A stretch of DNA of 64,000 nucleotides from Tsukamurella tyrosinosolvens (GCF_900104775.1 NZ_FNSA01000003.1:4154001-4218000), one strand, 5' to 3'; counted from the stretch's first letter, positions 44,372 through 53,640 are shown. Notes: generated by a model from the letters alone, not told the origin. Numbers and translations are program-made.

Positions 44372-44420
44372 GTCCGTGCACCGGAGACGGGATTGGGATT
44401 TCACTGGTACCGCGTTCCCT

Positions 44421-44660
44421 ATGGAGGCGACAGTGGATTCCGTGGGCCGGATCCTGGTCCCGAAGCAGCTGCGTGACGCGCTCGGCATCACGCCCGGTTC
44501 CATCAGGTGTGCGCAGAGCGGGGCATCGCCGGCGGGGCCGTGTACGACGCACTCGTGGCGGTCGCCGCGCGCGACAACGACGTCGTACTGGCAACGATGG
44601 ACGCCCGCGCACGGGGCACCTACGACCGCGTCGGCGTCGCCACCACACTGATCGGGCCGT
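44421..44660 (+). pseudogene. deleted vapBC-type toxin-antitoxin remnant
   Basis: From ATG 44421 the frame reads MEATVDSVGRILVPKQLRDA then LGITPGS, the start of an AbrB/SpoVT-type antitoxin. It then breaks. From about 44507 another frame reads CAERGIAGGAVYDALVAVAA and LATMDARARGTYDRVGV, the C-terminal end of a PIN (VapC) toxin. The antitoxin C-terminus and the toxin N-terminal two thirds are missing, so one internal deletion fused the ends. Not functional. Confidence 0.72.
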
Positions 44661-44678
44661 TGACGGGCTTCCGCTCCG

Positions 44679-44701
44679 GGGCCGCGCGGACCTGGTTCTC
44701 C
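44679..44701 (+). repeat. 23-bp direct repeat, left copy
   Basis: GGGCCGCGCGG-ACCTGGTTCTCC; an identical copy is 1792 bp to the right. The pair brackets the YCII-ECF42 sigma cassette with its promoter. This copy lies just past the VapC remnant and has no coding role. Confidence 0.8.
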
Positions 44702-44755
44702 CGGGGCTACAGCGGTGGGCCGCGGGTGCACCTCACGGATTCACCGGCCACGTCG

Positions 44756-44783
44756 TGTCGACATCGGCCATCCTGGCTTCGAC
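44756..44783 (+). promoter_or_regulatory. candidate ECF42-type promoter upstream of the YCII gene
   Basis: TGTCGA (44756-44761), 18 bp, CGAC (44780-44783). ECF42 sigma factors are reported to use TGTCGA-type -35 motifs before DGPF/YCII genes; this fits autoregulation of the pair. Motif recalled from literature, not searched. Confidence 0.4.
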
Positions 44784-44790
44784 GTCCCCT

Positions 44791-44815
44791 CGTACCGCGC
44801 ATCCGGCGCGGTACG
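44791..44815. repeat. perfect inverted repeat in the YCII leader
   Basis: Arms CGTACCGCGC and GCGCGGTACG (10 bp, perfect) with loop ATCCG, ending 17 bp before the GTG and just upstream of the Shine-Dalgarno GAGGAG. It could be an operator or a leader hairpin. Confidence 0.7.
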
Positions 44816-44831
44816 CCGAGAGGAGCGAGCC

Positions 44832-45224
44832 GTGAAGTACGTCATCATGATCCATTCCCATCCCCAGCCCTGGGGACACCCCACCGGGGACTTCCTGCCC
44901 GAGTACCGGGATCTCGACCCCGCCGTGAAGGCGCGGATGGACGCCGATTTCGAACGGCTCCTCACCGAGCTGGACGAGCGCGGCGAGCTCGTCGGCGGCG
45001 AGGCGCTCGGCGACCCCGTCTCGGCGCGCCTCTACCGCTGGCACGACGACGCGCCGCTCGCGGTCGACGGGCCGTACTCCGAGACGAAGGAGCACCTCGC
45101 GGGCTTCTTCCTCATCGACGTGGAGGACCGGCAGCGGGCCGAGGCGGTGGCCGCGCAGTTCGCCGGCCCCGGCGAGACCGTCGAGCTGCGGCCGGTGATG
45201 GGCCCGGGCGGCGACGAGTCCTGA
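44832..45224 (+). CDS. YCII/DGPF-domain protein partnered with an ECF sigma factor
   Basis: A 130-residue YCII (DGPF) protein: MKYVIMIHSHPQPWGH at the N-terminus and the family signature AVDGPYSETKEHLAGFFLID. YCII proteins are small ferredoxin-like folds of unclear enzymology and are the usual neighbours of ECF42 sigma factors. GTG start with AGGAGCGAGCC upstream. The sigma gene follows after 5 bp. Confidence 0.9.
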   Translation: MKYVIMIHSHPQPWGHPTGDFLPEYRDLDPAVKARMDADFERLLTELDERGELVGGEALGDPVSARLYRWHDDAPLAVDGPYSETKEHLAGFFLIDVEDRQRAEAVAAQFAGPGETVELRPVMGPGGDES

Positions 45225-45229
45225 GCGCC

Positions 45230-46444
45230 GTGCCCGCCGGAGACGCCTTCGAGGACGTGTGGCGGCGCGAGTCGCCGCACGTCCTGGCCGCCCTCCTCCG
45301 CGTCCGCGCCGATCTCGCGGCGTGCGAGGACGCGGTGCAGGAGGCGGCCGAGGCCGCCGTCCGGCAGTGGCCGCGCGACGGGACTCCCGACGATCCGCGC
45401 GGGTGGTTGATCCGGGTGGCGCACCGCCGCCTCATCGATCGGTGGCGGTCGGAGGCCGCCCGCACGCGGCGCGAGGAGGTCGACGCGCGGAGCGGGGCCG
45501 CCGCCGAGGTCTCGTCGGCCGACGACACCGTCGACCTCCTGCTCCTCTGCGCCCACCCGGCGCTGACCAGGTCCTCCCAGGTCGCGCTGGCCCTGCGCGC
45601 CGTGGCGGGGCTCGGCGTGGAGCGCATCGCGGCCGTGTACCTCGTGCCGCCCCGGACGATGACGCAGCGGCTGACCCGCGCCCGCGCGACCCTGCGCGAC
45701 GCCGGCGCCACCTTCCCCGTGCCGTCCGGCGCGGAGCTCCCCGCCCGCGTGGCGGCCGCCCTGGACGTGTGCCACCTCATGTTCACGGCCGGGTACACCC
45801 GCAGCTCCGGTACCGACCTGCTGGACGACGGGCTGACGGCGGAGGCCGTGCGCCTGACCCGGCGGATGGTCGCGGCCTTCCCCGATCACGACGAGGCCGC
45901 GGCCGCCCTCGCGCTCATGGTGCTCACCGACGCGCGGGCACCGGCCCGCGTGGACGCCCGCGGCGACCTCGTCCCCCTCGCCGAACAGGACCGCTCACGG
46001 TGGCGGCGCGACGCGATCGCCGAGGGAGTCACGATCCTCGAGGCCCTGCTCCCCCGCGGCCACGTGGGCCCCTTCGCGCTGCAGGCCGCGATCGCGGCGG
46101 TGCACGCCGAGGCGGAGTCGTACGGCGACACCGACTGGGCGCAGATCGTCGTGCTGTACCGGATGCTCGAGCGGATCGCGCCGTCCGGCACCGTCTCCCT
46201 CAATCACGCGGTGGCCGTGGGGATGGCGTACGGGCCCGAGGCGGGCCTCGCGCTGCTCGCCCGGCTGGACGACGACCGCGCGCTGCGCGACGGACACCGG
46301 CTCCCCGCCGCCCGCGCGCACCTGTACGAGCTGGCGGGCCGCCCCGGCGACGCGGCCGCCGCGTACCGCACGGCGGCCGCGCGCACGGCGAGCCTCCCCG
46401 AACAGCGGTACCTCAACCGGCGGCTCCGAGACCTCGAGCGGTGA
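45230..46444 (+). CDS. ECF42-type sigma factor with long C-terminal extension
   Basis: A 404-residue ECF sigma factor. Region 2 (about 5-75: FEDVWRRESPHVLAALLRV, RGWLIRVAHRRLIDRWR), region 4 (about 115-165: ALRAVAGLGVERIAAVYLVP and TMTQRLTRARATL), then a ~230-residue DUF6596/TPR-like extension (MLERIAPSGTVSLNHAVAVG, DGHRLPAARAHLYELAGRPG). In ECF42 this extension is needed for activity. The adjacent YCII gene supports the group. It is not SigM-like, so it is unlikely to read the ESX-4 promoters. Confidence 0.92.
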   Translation: MPAGDAFEDVWRRESPHVLAALLRVRADLAACEDAVQEAAEAAVRQWPRDGTPDDPRGWLIRVAHRRLIDRWRSEAARTRREEVDARSGAAAEVSSADDTVDLLLLCAHPALTRSSQVALALRAVAGLGVERIAAVYLVPPRTMTQRLTRARATLRDAGATFPVPSGAELPARVAAALDVCHLMFTAGYTRSSGTDLLDDGLTAEAVRLTRRMVAAFPDHDEAAAALALMVLTDARAPARVDARGDLVPLAEQDRSRWRRDAIAEGVTILEALLPRGHVGPFALQAAIAAVHAEAESYGDTDWAQIVVLYRMLERIAPSGTVSLNHAVAVGMAYGPEAGLALLARLDDDRALRDGHRLPAARAHLYELAGRPGDAAAAYRTAAARTASLPEQRYLNRRLRDLER

Positions 46445-46459
46445 CGCGCGCTCGGGGGC

Positions 46460-47131
46460 TCAGCGTTCCAGGGCCGCGCGGACCTGGTTCTCCAGCGCGA
46501 CGGTGGCGGACCGCGGCAGGTCGATGAGGCCGTCCAGCTCGGCGCGGGCGCGCTGGTAGGCCTGCTGGCGCTCCGGGCCGGTGGCGGAGCCGTCGAGCGC
46601 GACGGCCAGGAGGCGCTGCGCCTTCGCGAGCCGCTCCTGCTCCAGCGGCGAGAAGTCGCCGCGGCGCCGCCGCTTGGCCTCCTGCTCCGCGACGTCGAAG
46701 GCCGCGGCGTACGCGTGCACCGCGTCGCGGTACTGCTCGACGTCCGCCGCGGAGGCACCGTCGGGCCCCTCCGGGCGGAGCAGGTCGGCCCGGCGCTTGG
46801 CCTTGTGGAAGTCGACGGTGAGCGGCTCCCGCATGTCGATCATCATCGGGTGGTCGAGGATGGTCGCGAGGTCCGTCTCGTAGCCGAACCACCGCGTGTC
46901 GACGGCGTCGTGCTCGGCGGCCGCACGCTCGAGCTCCCGCTGCACCTGCGCCGCGTCCACCCGGCCCATGCCCTGCGCGGTGGCCAGCGCGACCTTGGTC
47001 TCCTGCTTGATCCGATACTTCTCCAGGCGCCGGTTCGCGCGGCGCTCGTTCCACGCCGACGCGCCCTTGACCGCCGCGCTGATCGAGCCGCCGAACACGA
47101 AGATGAGCCACCAGTAGTTCATCCAGTCCAC
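46460..47131 (-). CDS. membrane-anchored hypothetical protein, coiled-coil-like
   Basis: A 223-residue protein: N-terminal membrane segment (MNYWWLIFVFGGSISAAV), then long charged helices (AWNERRANRRLEKYRIKQE) and a basic KRRADLL/KRRRRGD region. Family not recognised beyond a mycobacteriales hypothetical. GTG start 47131 is 6 bp after TAGCCT (47138-47143), leaderless. Its last 10 codons contain the right copy of the 23-bp direct repeat. Confidence 0.72.
   Translation of the reverse strand: MDWMNYWWLIFVFGGSISAAVKGASAWNERRANRRLEKYRIKQETKVALATAQGMGRVDAAQVQRELERAAAEHDAVDTRWFGYETDLATILDHPMMIDMREPLTVDFHKAKRRADLLRPEGPDGASAADVEQYRDAVHAYAAAFDVAEQEAKRRRRGDFSPLEQERLAKAQRLLAVALDGSATGPERQQAYQRARAELDGLIDLPRSATVALENQVRAALER
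46471..46493 (+). repeat. 23-bp direct repeat, right copy
   Basis: Exact match of 44679-44701. It lies within the 3' end of the coiled-coil-like gene, encoding roughly ENQVRAAL on the other strand. Confidence 0.8.
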
Positions 47132-47197
47132 GAGACCAGGCTAGCGCGACGGTTCGGACCGCTCAGGAGCCTTCGCGAGGTCCTGAGCGGCCCGAGC

Positions 47198-47971
47198 TCA
47201 CGTGTGGAGCTCCGCGTTCGCGGTGACGATGTCGACCACGTACTGCGCGAGGCCCGGCGCGATGTCCTCGTAGTGCTTCCTGAACCGCGGATCGGTCACG
47301 TACATCCGGGCCACGCACACCTGCATCGCGTGGTCGCAGTCGTACCAGCGGTCGATACCGGCGCGATGCCGCTCGGCGAGCTCGTTCGCCTCGGGCGAGC
47401 CGGGAGCGACGCCGCGGGCCAGGCCGTCGGCGAGCGCGGCCTCGAGGGCGTCACCCTCGGCCTTGAGCTGCCGCCAGTCGTCCTTGCTCAGCTTCGCGGT
47501 GCGCTCGGCGCTCTGCTTCCAGGCGTCGGTGTCGCCCCAGCGCTGCTCGGCCTCCTCGGCGTAGCCCTCGCCGAGCCAGTCGGCGCCGAAGATCTCGGTC
47601 TGCTCCTCGGCGGTCAGGGTGATCCCCCGCTTCTTGCTGCTCATCATGTCCTCCACAGCCGCGACCATCCGGTGCAAACGATCGATCCGCTCGGACAGCA
47701 GCTTCCGTTGCGCCTCCAGATGCGCGATGGCATCGGCCGACGGATCGTCGAGCAGGGTCGCTATCTGCTCGAGGGGGAAGCCCAGCTCCCGGTAGGTCAG
47801 CACCTGATGCAGGCGCTCGACGTCACCGTCGGAGTACACCCGGTACCCGGCGTGCGTGCGGTCGGAGGGCACCACGAGACCGATCTCGTCGTAGTGGTGC
47901 AGCGTCCGCACGCTCACGCCGGTGAGGCGCGCGATGGCGCCGACCGTGTGCGCGGGCTTCCGTTCGTTCAC
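47198..47971 (-). CDS. MerR-family regulator with TipAS domain (TipAL-like)
   Basis: A 257-residue regulator: MerR helix-turn-helix (TVGAIARLTGVSVRTLHHYDEIGL, split here as VGAIARLTGVSV and RTLHHYDEIG), wing (GYRVYSDGDVERL), a coiled coil, and a C-terminal TipAS ligand domain (about 120-250). TipA-type proteins bind thiopeptides or other drugs and activate their own gene. GTG 47971 is preferred over GTG 47980 because the MerR-type promoter places the start site on it. Confidence 0.9.
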   Translation of the reverse strand: MNERKPAHTVGAIARLTGVSVRTLHHYDEIGLVVPSDRTHAGYRVYSDGDVERLHQVLTYRELGFPLEQIATLLDDPSADAIAHLEAQRKLLSERIDRLHRMVAAVEDMMSSKKRGITLTAEEQTEIFGADWLGEGYAEEAEQRWGDTDAWKQSAERTAKLSKDDWRQLKAEGDALEAALADGLARGVAPGSPEANELAERHRAGIDRWYDCDHAMQVCVARMYVTDPRFRKHYEDIAPGLAQYVVDIVTANAELHT

Positions 47972-47978
47972 AGCGACC

Positions 47979-48009
47979 ACACTCCGGCCTCACGTCGCGT
48001 GAGGGTCAA
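47979..48009 (-). promoter_or_regulatory. MerR-type autoregulated promoter with 19-bp spacer and operator
   Basis: Minus strand -35 TTGACC (48004-48009), 19-bp spacer, -10 GAGTGT (47979-47984). A perfect palindrome CCTCACG-CGA-CGTGAGG (47988-48004) fills the spacer. The overlong spacer and central palindrome are the hallmark of MerR-activated promoters. Confidence 0.78.
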
Positions 48010-48030
48010 GCCGGAATTCATCGGCGCAGG

Positions 48031-48825
48031 TCAGGGACGCGGGGTGAGGATGCGGGGGCCGTCGGCGGTGACGGCGACGGTGTGCTCCCAGTGCGCCGCG
48101 CGGGCACCGTCGTCCGTGACGACGGTCCAATCGTCCTCGAGGACGGACGTGTCGGGGGTGCCCAGGGTGAGCATCGGCTCGATCGCGAGGGTGGAGCCGA
48201 TGACGAGCTGCGGGCCCTTGCCCGGGTCGCCCTCGTTGGCGAGGAAGGGTTCCATGTGCATCTCGCGGCCGATGCCGTGGCCGCCGTAGCCGTCGACGAT
48301 CGCGAGGTCGCGCCCCAGGCGGGCGGCCTGCGCGTAGGTGGCGGTCTCGATGGCGTGCGAGACGTCGGTGAGGCGGTTGCCGTCGAGCATGGCGGCGATG
48401 CCGGCCTCCATCGCGAGGCGCGTGGCCTCGGAGAGGTCCTCGTCCTCCGCGGACAGCTCGCCCACGCCGAAGGTCCACGCGGAGTCGCCGTGCCAGCCGT
48501 CGAGGATCGCGCCGCAGTCGATGGAGACCAGGTCGCCCAGCGCCAGCACCGTCGAGCGGTCCGGGATGCCGTGCACGACGACCTCGTTGACCGACGAGCA
48601 GATCGAGCCCGGGAAGCCGTGGTAGCCCTTGAACGACGGGACGGCCCCGGCCTCGCGGATCACCGTCTCGGCGACCTCGTCGAGTTCGAAGGTGGAAACG
48701 CCGACGCGGGCGGCATCGCGGACCGCGACGAGCGCGCGGCCCACGACGGCGCCCGCGGCGGCCATCGCGTCGAGCTCTCCCGCGGAGCGGAAGGGCACGG
48801 TCTTCTTGCGGCGGAAACGACTCAC
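48031..48825 (-). CDS. map: methionine aminopeptidase, type I
   Basis: A 264-residue metallopeptidase removing N-terminal Met. Metal ligands are seen in [15 protein letters not shown] (two Asp), YGGHGIG (His), IEPMLTL (Glu) and WEHTVAV (Glu). GTG start overlaps the adk stop by 4 bases: secY-adk-map is one coupled unit. Confidence 0.96.
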   Translation of the reverse strand: MSRFRRKKTVPFRSAGELDAMAAAGAVVGRALVAVRDAARVGVSTFELDEVAETVIREAGAVPSFKGYHGFPGSICSSVNEVVVHGIPDRSTVLALGDLVSIDCGAILDGWHGDSAWTFGVGELSAEDEDLSEATRLAMEAGIAAMLDGNRLTDVSHAIETATYAQAARLGRDLAIVDGYGGHGIGREMHMEPFLANEGDPGKGPQLVIGSTLAIEPMLTLGTPDTSVLEDDWTVVTDDGARAAHWEHTVAVTADGPRILTPRP

Positions 48826-49367
48826 TTGTCGAGCTGCGCGGTCACGCGGCCCAGCACCTCGTCGACGGTGCCGACGGCGTCGATGTGCGTGACGAAGTCG
48901 CCGTAGTAGGCGAGCAGCGGCGCGGTCTGGTTCTCGTACACGTGCAGGCGGTTGCGGATGACCTCTTCGGTGTCGTCCGCGCGGCCGCGGGCGAGCATGC
49001 GCTCGACGACGGTGTCCTCGGGAACCTCGAAGGAGACGACGGCGTCGAGCTTCTGGCCGCCCTCGGCCAGGATCTCGCCGAGCGCATCGGCCTGGTCCGT
49101 CGCGCGCGGGAAGCCGTCGAGGATGAAGCCGTTCGTCGCGTCCGGCTCCGCCAGGCGGGAGCGCACCATGTCGACGGTGACCGACGACGGGACGAGCTCG
49201 CCCGCGTCCATGTACTTCTTCGCCTCGACGCCCAGCGGGGTGCCCTCGCTGATGTTGGCGCGGAACAGGTCGCCCGTCGAGATGTGCGGAATGCCGTACT
49301 TCTCCGACAGTCGTTCGGCCTGCGTGCCCTTGCCCGCGCCGGGAGGGCCGAGAATAACGAGTCTCAC
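48822..49367 (-). CDS. adk: adenylate kinase
   Basis: A 181-residue short-LID adenylate kinase: P-loop [17 protein letters not shown]-binding [11 protein letters not shown], and [10 protein letters not shown]. The LID is short without zinc cysteines, as normal in Mycobacteriales. GTG start overlaps secY by 4 bases. Confidence 0.97.
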   Translation of the reverse strand: MRLVILGPPGAGKGTQAERLSEKYGIPHISTGDLFRANISEGTPLGVEAKKYMDAGELVPSSVTVDMVRSRLAEPDATNGFILDGFPRATDQADALGEILAEGGQKLDAVVSFEVPEDTVVERMLARGRADDTEEVIRNRLHVYENQTAPLLAYYGDFVTHIDAVGTVDEVLGRVTAQLDK

Positions 49368-50677
49368 TTGAGGAATCCTTCGTAGTTACGTTGCATCAAC
49401 TGGCTTTCGACCTGCTTGGTGGTATCGAGCGCCACGACCACGATGATGAGCACCATCGTGCCGCCGAACGGCAGATTACTCATGTTCGAGCCGCTACCGG
49501 TCAGTTCGATGAAGAGGTTCGGGAGGATCGCGATGATGCCGAGGTACAGCGAACCGGGCAGCGTGATGCGCTGCAGGACGTAGTTCAGGTAGTCGGCGGT
49601 CGGCTTGCCGGGACGGATGCCCGGGATGAAGCCGCCGAACTTCTTCATCTCGTCCGCGCGCTCCTCCGGGTTGAAGGTGATCGCGACGTAGAAGTAGGTG
49701 AAGAAGATGATCAGCGCGAAGTAGATCACGATGTGCCAGGTGCTGCCGGGGTTCACCAGGTTGGTCTGGATCCACTGCACCCAGCCGGCGGTCGAATCGC
49801 TCGCGACGAGCTGGATGACCAGCTGCGGCAGGTACAGCAGCGACGAGGCGAAGATGACCGGGATGACGCCGGCGGTGTTCACCTTGAGCGGCAGGTAGGT
49901 CGACGAGCCGCCGTACATCTTGCGGCCGACCATGCGCTTGGCGTACTGCACCGGGATGCGGCGCTGGCCCTGCTCGACGAAGACGACGGCGACGAGGATG
50001 AGGAAGACCGCGAAGCAGACGAGGCCGAAGGCGAGGCCGCCCTGGCTCTGCAGGATCTGCTGGCCATCGGCGGGCAGGCGCGAGGCGATGCCGGCGAAGA
50101 TGAGCAGCGACATGCCGTTGCCGATGCCGCGCTCGGTGATCAGCTCGCCGAACCACATCACCAGGATCGCGCCGGCGGTCATGGTGGCGACGATGACCGA
50201 CAGCGAGAAGACGCCGTTGTCGTCGAGGATGCCGGGGCAGTCGGGCAGCAGGTTGCCGCGCGAGGCCATCGCGACGATCGCGGTGGCCTGCAGCAGCGCC
50301 AGCGCCACCGTGAGGTAGCGGGTGTACTGCGTGATCTTCGCCTGGCCGGCCTGGCCCTCCTTACGAAGGGTCTCGAAGCGCGGGATGACCACCATCAGCA
50401 GCTGGATGATGATCGACGCGGTGATGTACGGCATGATGCCGATCGCGAACACCGACAGCTGCAGCAGGGCGCCGCCGGAGAACATGTTGATCAGCGAGTA
50501 CACCTGGCCGCTGTCGCCGCTCGTGGCCTTGTCGACGCACTCGGTGATCGTCCCGAAGTTCACACCGGGCGACGGCAGCGTGGCGCCGAGCCGGTAGAGC
50601 ACGAGGATGCCCAGGACGATCAGGATCTTCCGCCGCAACTCCGGGGTCCGGAAGATCGGGACTAGGGCCGAAAGCAC
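49364..50677 (-). CDS. secY: Sec translocase channel subunit SecY
   Basis: A 437-residue, ten-span SecY: signatures GVNFGTI plug region, [13 protein letters not shown] and [20 protein letters not shown] 50677 ([17 protein letters not shown]) is chosen because AGGAGG lies 5 bases upstream and the protein family begins here. First gene of secY-adk-map, with its own promoter at 50.8 kb separating it from rplO. Confidence 0.97.
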   Translation of the reverse strand: MLSALVPIFRTPELRRKILIVLGILVLYRLGATLPSPGVNFGTITECVDKATSGDSGQVYSLINMFSGGALLQLSVFAIGIMPYITASIIIQLLMVVIPRFETLRKEGQAGQAKITQYTRYLTVALALLQATAIVAMASRGNLLPDCPGILDDNGVFSLSVIVATMTAGAILVMWFGELITERGIGNGMSLLIFAGIASRLPADGQQILQSQGGLAFGLVCFAVFLILVAVVFVEQGQRRIPVQYAKRMVGRKMYGGSSTYLPLKVNTAGVIPVIFASSLLYLPQLVIQLVASDSTAGWVQWIQTNLVNPGSTWHIVIYFALIIFFTYFYVAITFNPEERADEMKKFGGFIPGIRPGKPTADYLNYVLQRITLPGSLYLGIIAILPNLFIELTGSGSNMSNLPFGGTMVLIIVVVALDTTKQVESQLMQRNYEGFLK

Positions 50678-50778
50678 ACATCCTCCTGGCAGCCGGGCGG
50701 CCCGGACGGGCCGCCCCACGCTCGTGGACACGCGCTCCACCCGCGGCGGAGCGCCGTGTCCTCATGGGTAATCCTGCA

Positions 50779-50807
50779 AACGTATGAACTCTAACAGCCG
50801 CACTCAA
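50779..50807 (-). promoter_or_regulatory. sigma-A-type promoter of secY-adk-map
   Basis: Minus strand TTGAGT (50802-50807), 17 bp, TACGTT (50779-50784). The inferred leader is about 95 nt. The -35 box lies inside a small hairpin (AGCCGC/GCGGCT). Confidence 0.6.
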
Positions 50808-50886
50808 AGCGGCTGCTCATGGCGGTGCGCCCCGACAGGGGCCCCGCCCGCGCCCGACGGCGCACCGTCGGACCCGCGAAACGAGA

Positions 50887-50923
50887 GCCGCGGTAGGCAC
50901 CGGTGACCGGCGCCTACCGCGGC
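50887..50923 (-). terminator. terminator after rplO
   Basis: Perfect long hairpin GCCGCGGTAGGC / GCCTACCGCGGC with inner CCGG pairing, 24 bp past the rplO stop. It ends the rpsH-rplO operon before secY, so the classical spc operon is not one transcript here. Confidence 0.88.
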
Positions 50924-50946
50924 GTCCACGTTGCGCAGCGCGAGGA

Positions 50947-51405
50947 CTAGGCCTCGGCCGAGGGCTTCAGCTCGGTGGTCGAACCACCGGCGGCCTCGAT
51001 CTTCGCCTTGGCGGCGCCGGTGACCTTGGTCGCCGTCACGTCCACCTTGACGCTGATCTCGCCGTCGCCCAGCACCTTGACGACACGGTTCTTGCGAACC
51101 GCACCGGCGGCGACGAGCTCGTCGATGCCGATGGTGCCGCCCTGCGGGAACAGGCGAGCGATGTCGCCCACGTTCACCACCTGGTACTCGACGCGGTTGC
51201 GGTTCTTGAAGCCCTTGAGCTTCGGCAGCCGCATGTGCAGCGGCATCTGGCCGCCCTCGAACGCCACGGGGACGTTCTTGCGCGCCTTGGTGCCCTTGGT
51301 GCCGCGACCGGCGGTCTTACCCTTCGAGCCCTCACCGCGACCCACGCGGGTCTTGGCCGTCTTCGCGCCCTTGGCGGGACGGAGATCGTGCAGCTTGATA
51401 GCCAT
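50947..51405 (-). CDS. rplO: 50S ribosomal protein L15
   Basis: A 152-residue L15: [50 protein letters not shown], and the C-terminal [15 protein letters not shown]. It follows rpmD by 3 bp and is last before a terminator. Confidence 0.97.
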   Translation of the reverse strand: MAIKLHDLRPAKGAKTAKTRVGRGEGSKGKTAGRGTKGTKARKNVPVAFEGGQMPLHMRLPKLKGFKNRNRVEYQVVNVGDIARLFPQGGTIGIDELVAAGAVRKNRVVKVLGDGEISVKVDVTATKVTGAAKAKIEAAGGSTTELKPSAEA

Positions 51406-51408
51406 TGC

Positions 51409-51588
51409 TTACACCTCCTCCACTTCCACGAGATGCGAAACGACCTGGATCAGGCCGCGATTGACGGGGGTGTCCTCACGGACGACCGACTTGCGGATGC
51501 CCTTGAGGCCCAGGGTGCGCAGGCTGTCGCGCTGGTTCTGCTTGAGCCCGACGAGGCCCCGCACCTGGGTGATCTTCAGCTCTGCCAT
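51409..51588 (-). CDS. rpmD: 50S ribosomal protein L30
   Basis: Fifty-nine residues: [20 protein letters not shown], then [20 protein letters not shown] and a C-terminal [10 protein letters not shown]. Between rpsE and rplO as usual, 3-bp gaps on both sides. Confidence 0.97.
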   Translation of the reverse strand: MAELKITQVRGLVGLKQNQRDSLRTLGLKGIRKSVVREDTPVNRGLIQVVSHLVEVEEV

Positions 51589-51591
51589 GAC

Positions 51592-52236
51592 TTACGCTCC
51601 CTGACCTGCACGGGCGCGGAGCATGCCGGCCGGGGCCACGTCCTCGATGGGCAGGCCGCGACGAGCCGCGACCTCCTCCGGACGCTGCAGCTCCTTGAGA
51701 GCGGCCACGGTCGCGTGCACCACGTTGATGGCGTTGTCCGAGCCGAGGCTCTTGGCGATGACGTCGTGGACGCCGGCCGCCTCGAGCACGGGACGCACGG
51801 CGCCACCGGCGATGACACCGGTACCCGGGCTGGCGGGACGCAGCAGCACGACGCCGGCCGCGGCCTCACCCTGGACCGGGTGCACGATGGTGTTGCCGAT
51901 CATGGGGACGCGGAAGAAGTTCTTCCGGGCCTCCTCGACACCCTTCTGGATGGCCGCAGGAACTTCCTTGGCCTTGCCGTAACCGACGCCGACCATGCCC
52001 TGGCCGTCGCCGACGATCACGAGGGCGGTGAAGCTGAAGCGACGACCACCCTTCACGACCTTCGAGACGCGGTTGATGGTGACAACCTTCTCGATGTAGT
52101 TGCTCTTCTCGGCCTCGTTGCGGCCACCGCGCTGATCGCGGTCGCGGCCACCACGACCGCCGCGGCGGTCGTTCGAGTTCTCGTTGTTTCCGGCGGGGCC
52201 GTTGTTTCCGCCGTCACGACGCTGACGTCCGGGCAT
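51592..52236 (-). CDS. rpsE: 30S ribosomal protein S5
   Basis: A 214-residue S5: [23 protein letters not shown]-like core (shown as [16 protein letters not shown]), [12 protein letters not shown], and [21 protein letters not shown] disordered Arg/Gly/Asn-rich N-terminal extension of about 45 residues precedes it, a common actinobacterial addition. Confidence 0.97.
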   Translation of the reverse strand: MPGRQRRDGGNNGPAGNNENSNDRRGGRGGRDRDQRGGRNEAEKSNYIEKVVTINRVSKVVKGGRRFSFTALVIVGDGQGMVGVGYGKAKEVPAAIQKGVEEARKNFFRVPMIGNTIVHPVQGEAAAGVVLLRPASPGTGVIAGGAVRPVLEAAGVHDVIAKSLGSDNAINVVHATVAALKELQRPEEVAARRGLPIEDVAPAGMLRARAGQGA

Positions 52237-52279
52237 CAGGCTGCCTCTCCTTCGATGGAAAACATGGTGGTGTGGGTCA

Positions 52280-52684
52280 TCAGAACGTCAACCCGCCTTC
52301 GCGAGCGGCGTCCGCGAGCGCGGCGATCCGGCCGTGGTACTTGTTGCCACCACGGTCGAACACGACGGCCTCCACACCGGCAGCCTTGGCACGGGCGGCG
52401 ATGAGCTCGCCGACCTTCTTGGCCTGGGCCGACTTGTCGCCGCCCGCGGCCTTGACGTCCGCCTCCAGCGTCGACGCCGCGGCCAGCGTGTGGCCCTTGA
52501 GGTCGTCGATCAGCTGGACGTGGATGTGCCGGCTCGAACGCTTGACCGCGAGCCGCGGACGGACCGCGGTGCCCTCGATCTTCTTGCGCAGGCGGAAGTG
52601 ACGACGGGCCTTCGACGTACGACGACGAGTCGAGACGTCCTTGCCCACCGGGATGCGCTTCTTGTTCTCAGTCTGAGTTGCCAT
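52280..52684 (-). CDS. rplR: 50S ribosomal protein L18
   Basis: A 134-residue L18: [52 protein letters not shown]. It binds 5S rRNA. Between rplF and rpsE. Confidence 0.97.
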   Translation of the reverse strand: MATQTENKKRIPVGKDVSTRRRTSKARRHFRLRKKIEGTAVRPRLAVKRSSRHIHVQLIDDLKGHTLAAASTLEADVKAAGGDKSAQAKKVGELIAARAKAAGVEAVVFDRGGNKYHGRIAALADAAREGGLTF

Positions 52685-52687
52685 GAG

Positions 52688-53227
52688 TTACTTACCCGTC
52701 TTTCCGACCTTGCGACGGATCTGCTCACCCTCGTACCGCACGCCCTTGCCCTTGTAGGGATCGGGACGACGGAGCTTGCGGATGACCGCCGAGACCTGGC
52801 CGACCTGCTGCTTGTCGATGCCGGACACGGAGAACTTGGTGGGGCTCTCGACCGCGAAGGTGATGCCCTCGGGCGCCTCGATCGGGACCGGGTGGCTGAA
52901 GCCGAGCGAGAACTCGAGGTCCTTGCCCTTGAGCGCCACGCGGTAACCCACGCCGTAGATCTCCATCTTCTTGGTGTAACCCTCGGTCACACCCGTCACC
53001 ATGTTGGCGACCAGGGTCCGCGACAGACCGTGCAGCGCCTTGTTGCGCCGCTCGTCGTCGGGACGGGCCACCACGACGGCGCCCTCATCGTTCTTCGACA
53101 CCGAGATCGGCTCGGAGACGGTCAGCGCCAGCTGGCCCTTGGGGCCCTTGACGGTGACGTCCTGGCCGGCGATCTGCACGTCGACGCCCGCGGGAACGAC
53201 CACGGGGTGCTTACCAATTCGCGACAT
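52688..53227 (-). CDS. rplF: 50S ribosomal protein L6
   Basis: A 179-residue L6: [20 protein letters not shown], two L6 domains, and the C-terminal signature [21 protein letters not shown]. Confidence 0.97.
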   Translation of the reverse strand: MSRIGKHPVVVPAGVDVQIAGQDVTVKGPKGQLALTVSEPISVSKNDEGAVVVARPDDERRNKALHGLSRTLVANMVTGVTEGYTKKMEIYGVGYRVALKGKDLEFSLGFSHPVPIEAPEGITFAVESPTKFSVSGIDKQQVGQVSAVIRKLRRPDPYKGKGVRYEGEQIRRKVGKTGK

Positions 53228-53241
53228 AAGTTTCTGTCCCC

Positions 53242-53640
53242 TTACCAGACGTAAGCGAGGACTTCGCCGCCCACGCCCTGCTTGGCTGCCTGGCGATCCG
53301 TGAGGAGGCCCGAGGACGTGGAGATGATCGCCACGCCCAGGCCGCCCAGGACCTTCGGCAGGTTGGTGGACTTCGCGTACACGCGCAGACCGGGCTTCGA
53401 CACGCGGCGCAGGCCGGCGATCGAACGCTCACGGCTGGGGCCGTACTTCAGCGACACGACGAGGCTCTTGCCCACCTCGGCGTCCTCGGTACGGAAGTCG
53501 GTGATGTAGCCCTCGGCCTTGAGGATCTCGGCGATGTTCGCCTTGATCTTCGAGTGCGGGAGCGTCACCTCGTCGTGGTACGCCGAGTTGGCGTTGCGCA
53601 GACGGGTCAAGAAGTCTGCGATCGGATCAGTCATGGTCAT
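53242..53640 (-). CDS. rpsH: 30S ribosomal protein S8
   Basis: A 132-residue S8: [34 protein letters not shown], and [20 protein letters not shown]. It is the first gene of its operon here: upstream lies a ~280-bp leader with a sigma-A-type promoter, and the genes that normally precede it (rplN-rplX-rplE-rpsZ) are 6 kb away. Confidence 0.97.
   Translation of the reverse strand: MTMTDPIADFLTRLRNANSAYHDEVTLPHSKIKANIAEILKAEGYITDFRTEDAEVGKSLVVSLKYGPSRERSIAGLRRVSKPGLRVYAKSTNLPKVLGGLGVAIISTSSGLLTDRQAAKQGVGGEVLAYVW

Noticed and set aside
45230-46444. The ECF sigma gene as the sigma factor that reads the ESX-4 promoters
   Set aside because: It has the long DUF6596/TPR extension and YCII neighbour of ECF42, and no zinc anti-sigma gene or SigM-like architecture; ECF42 motifs (TGTCGA) differ from GGAACC/CGTC.
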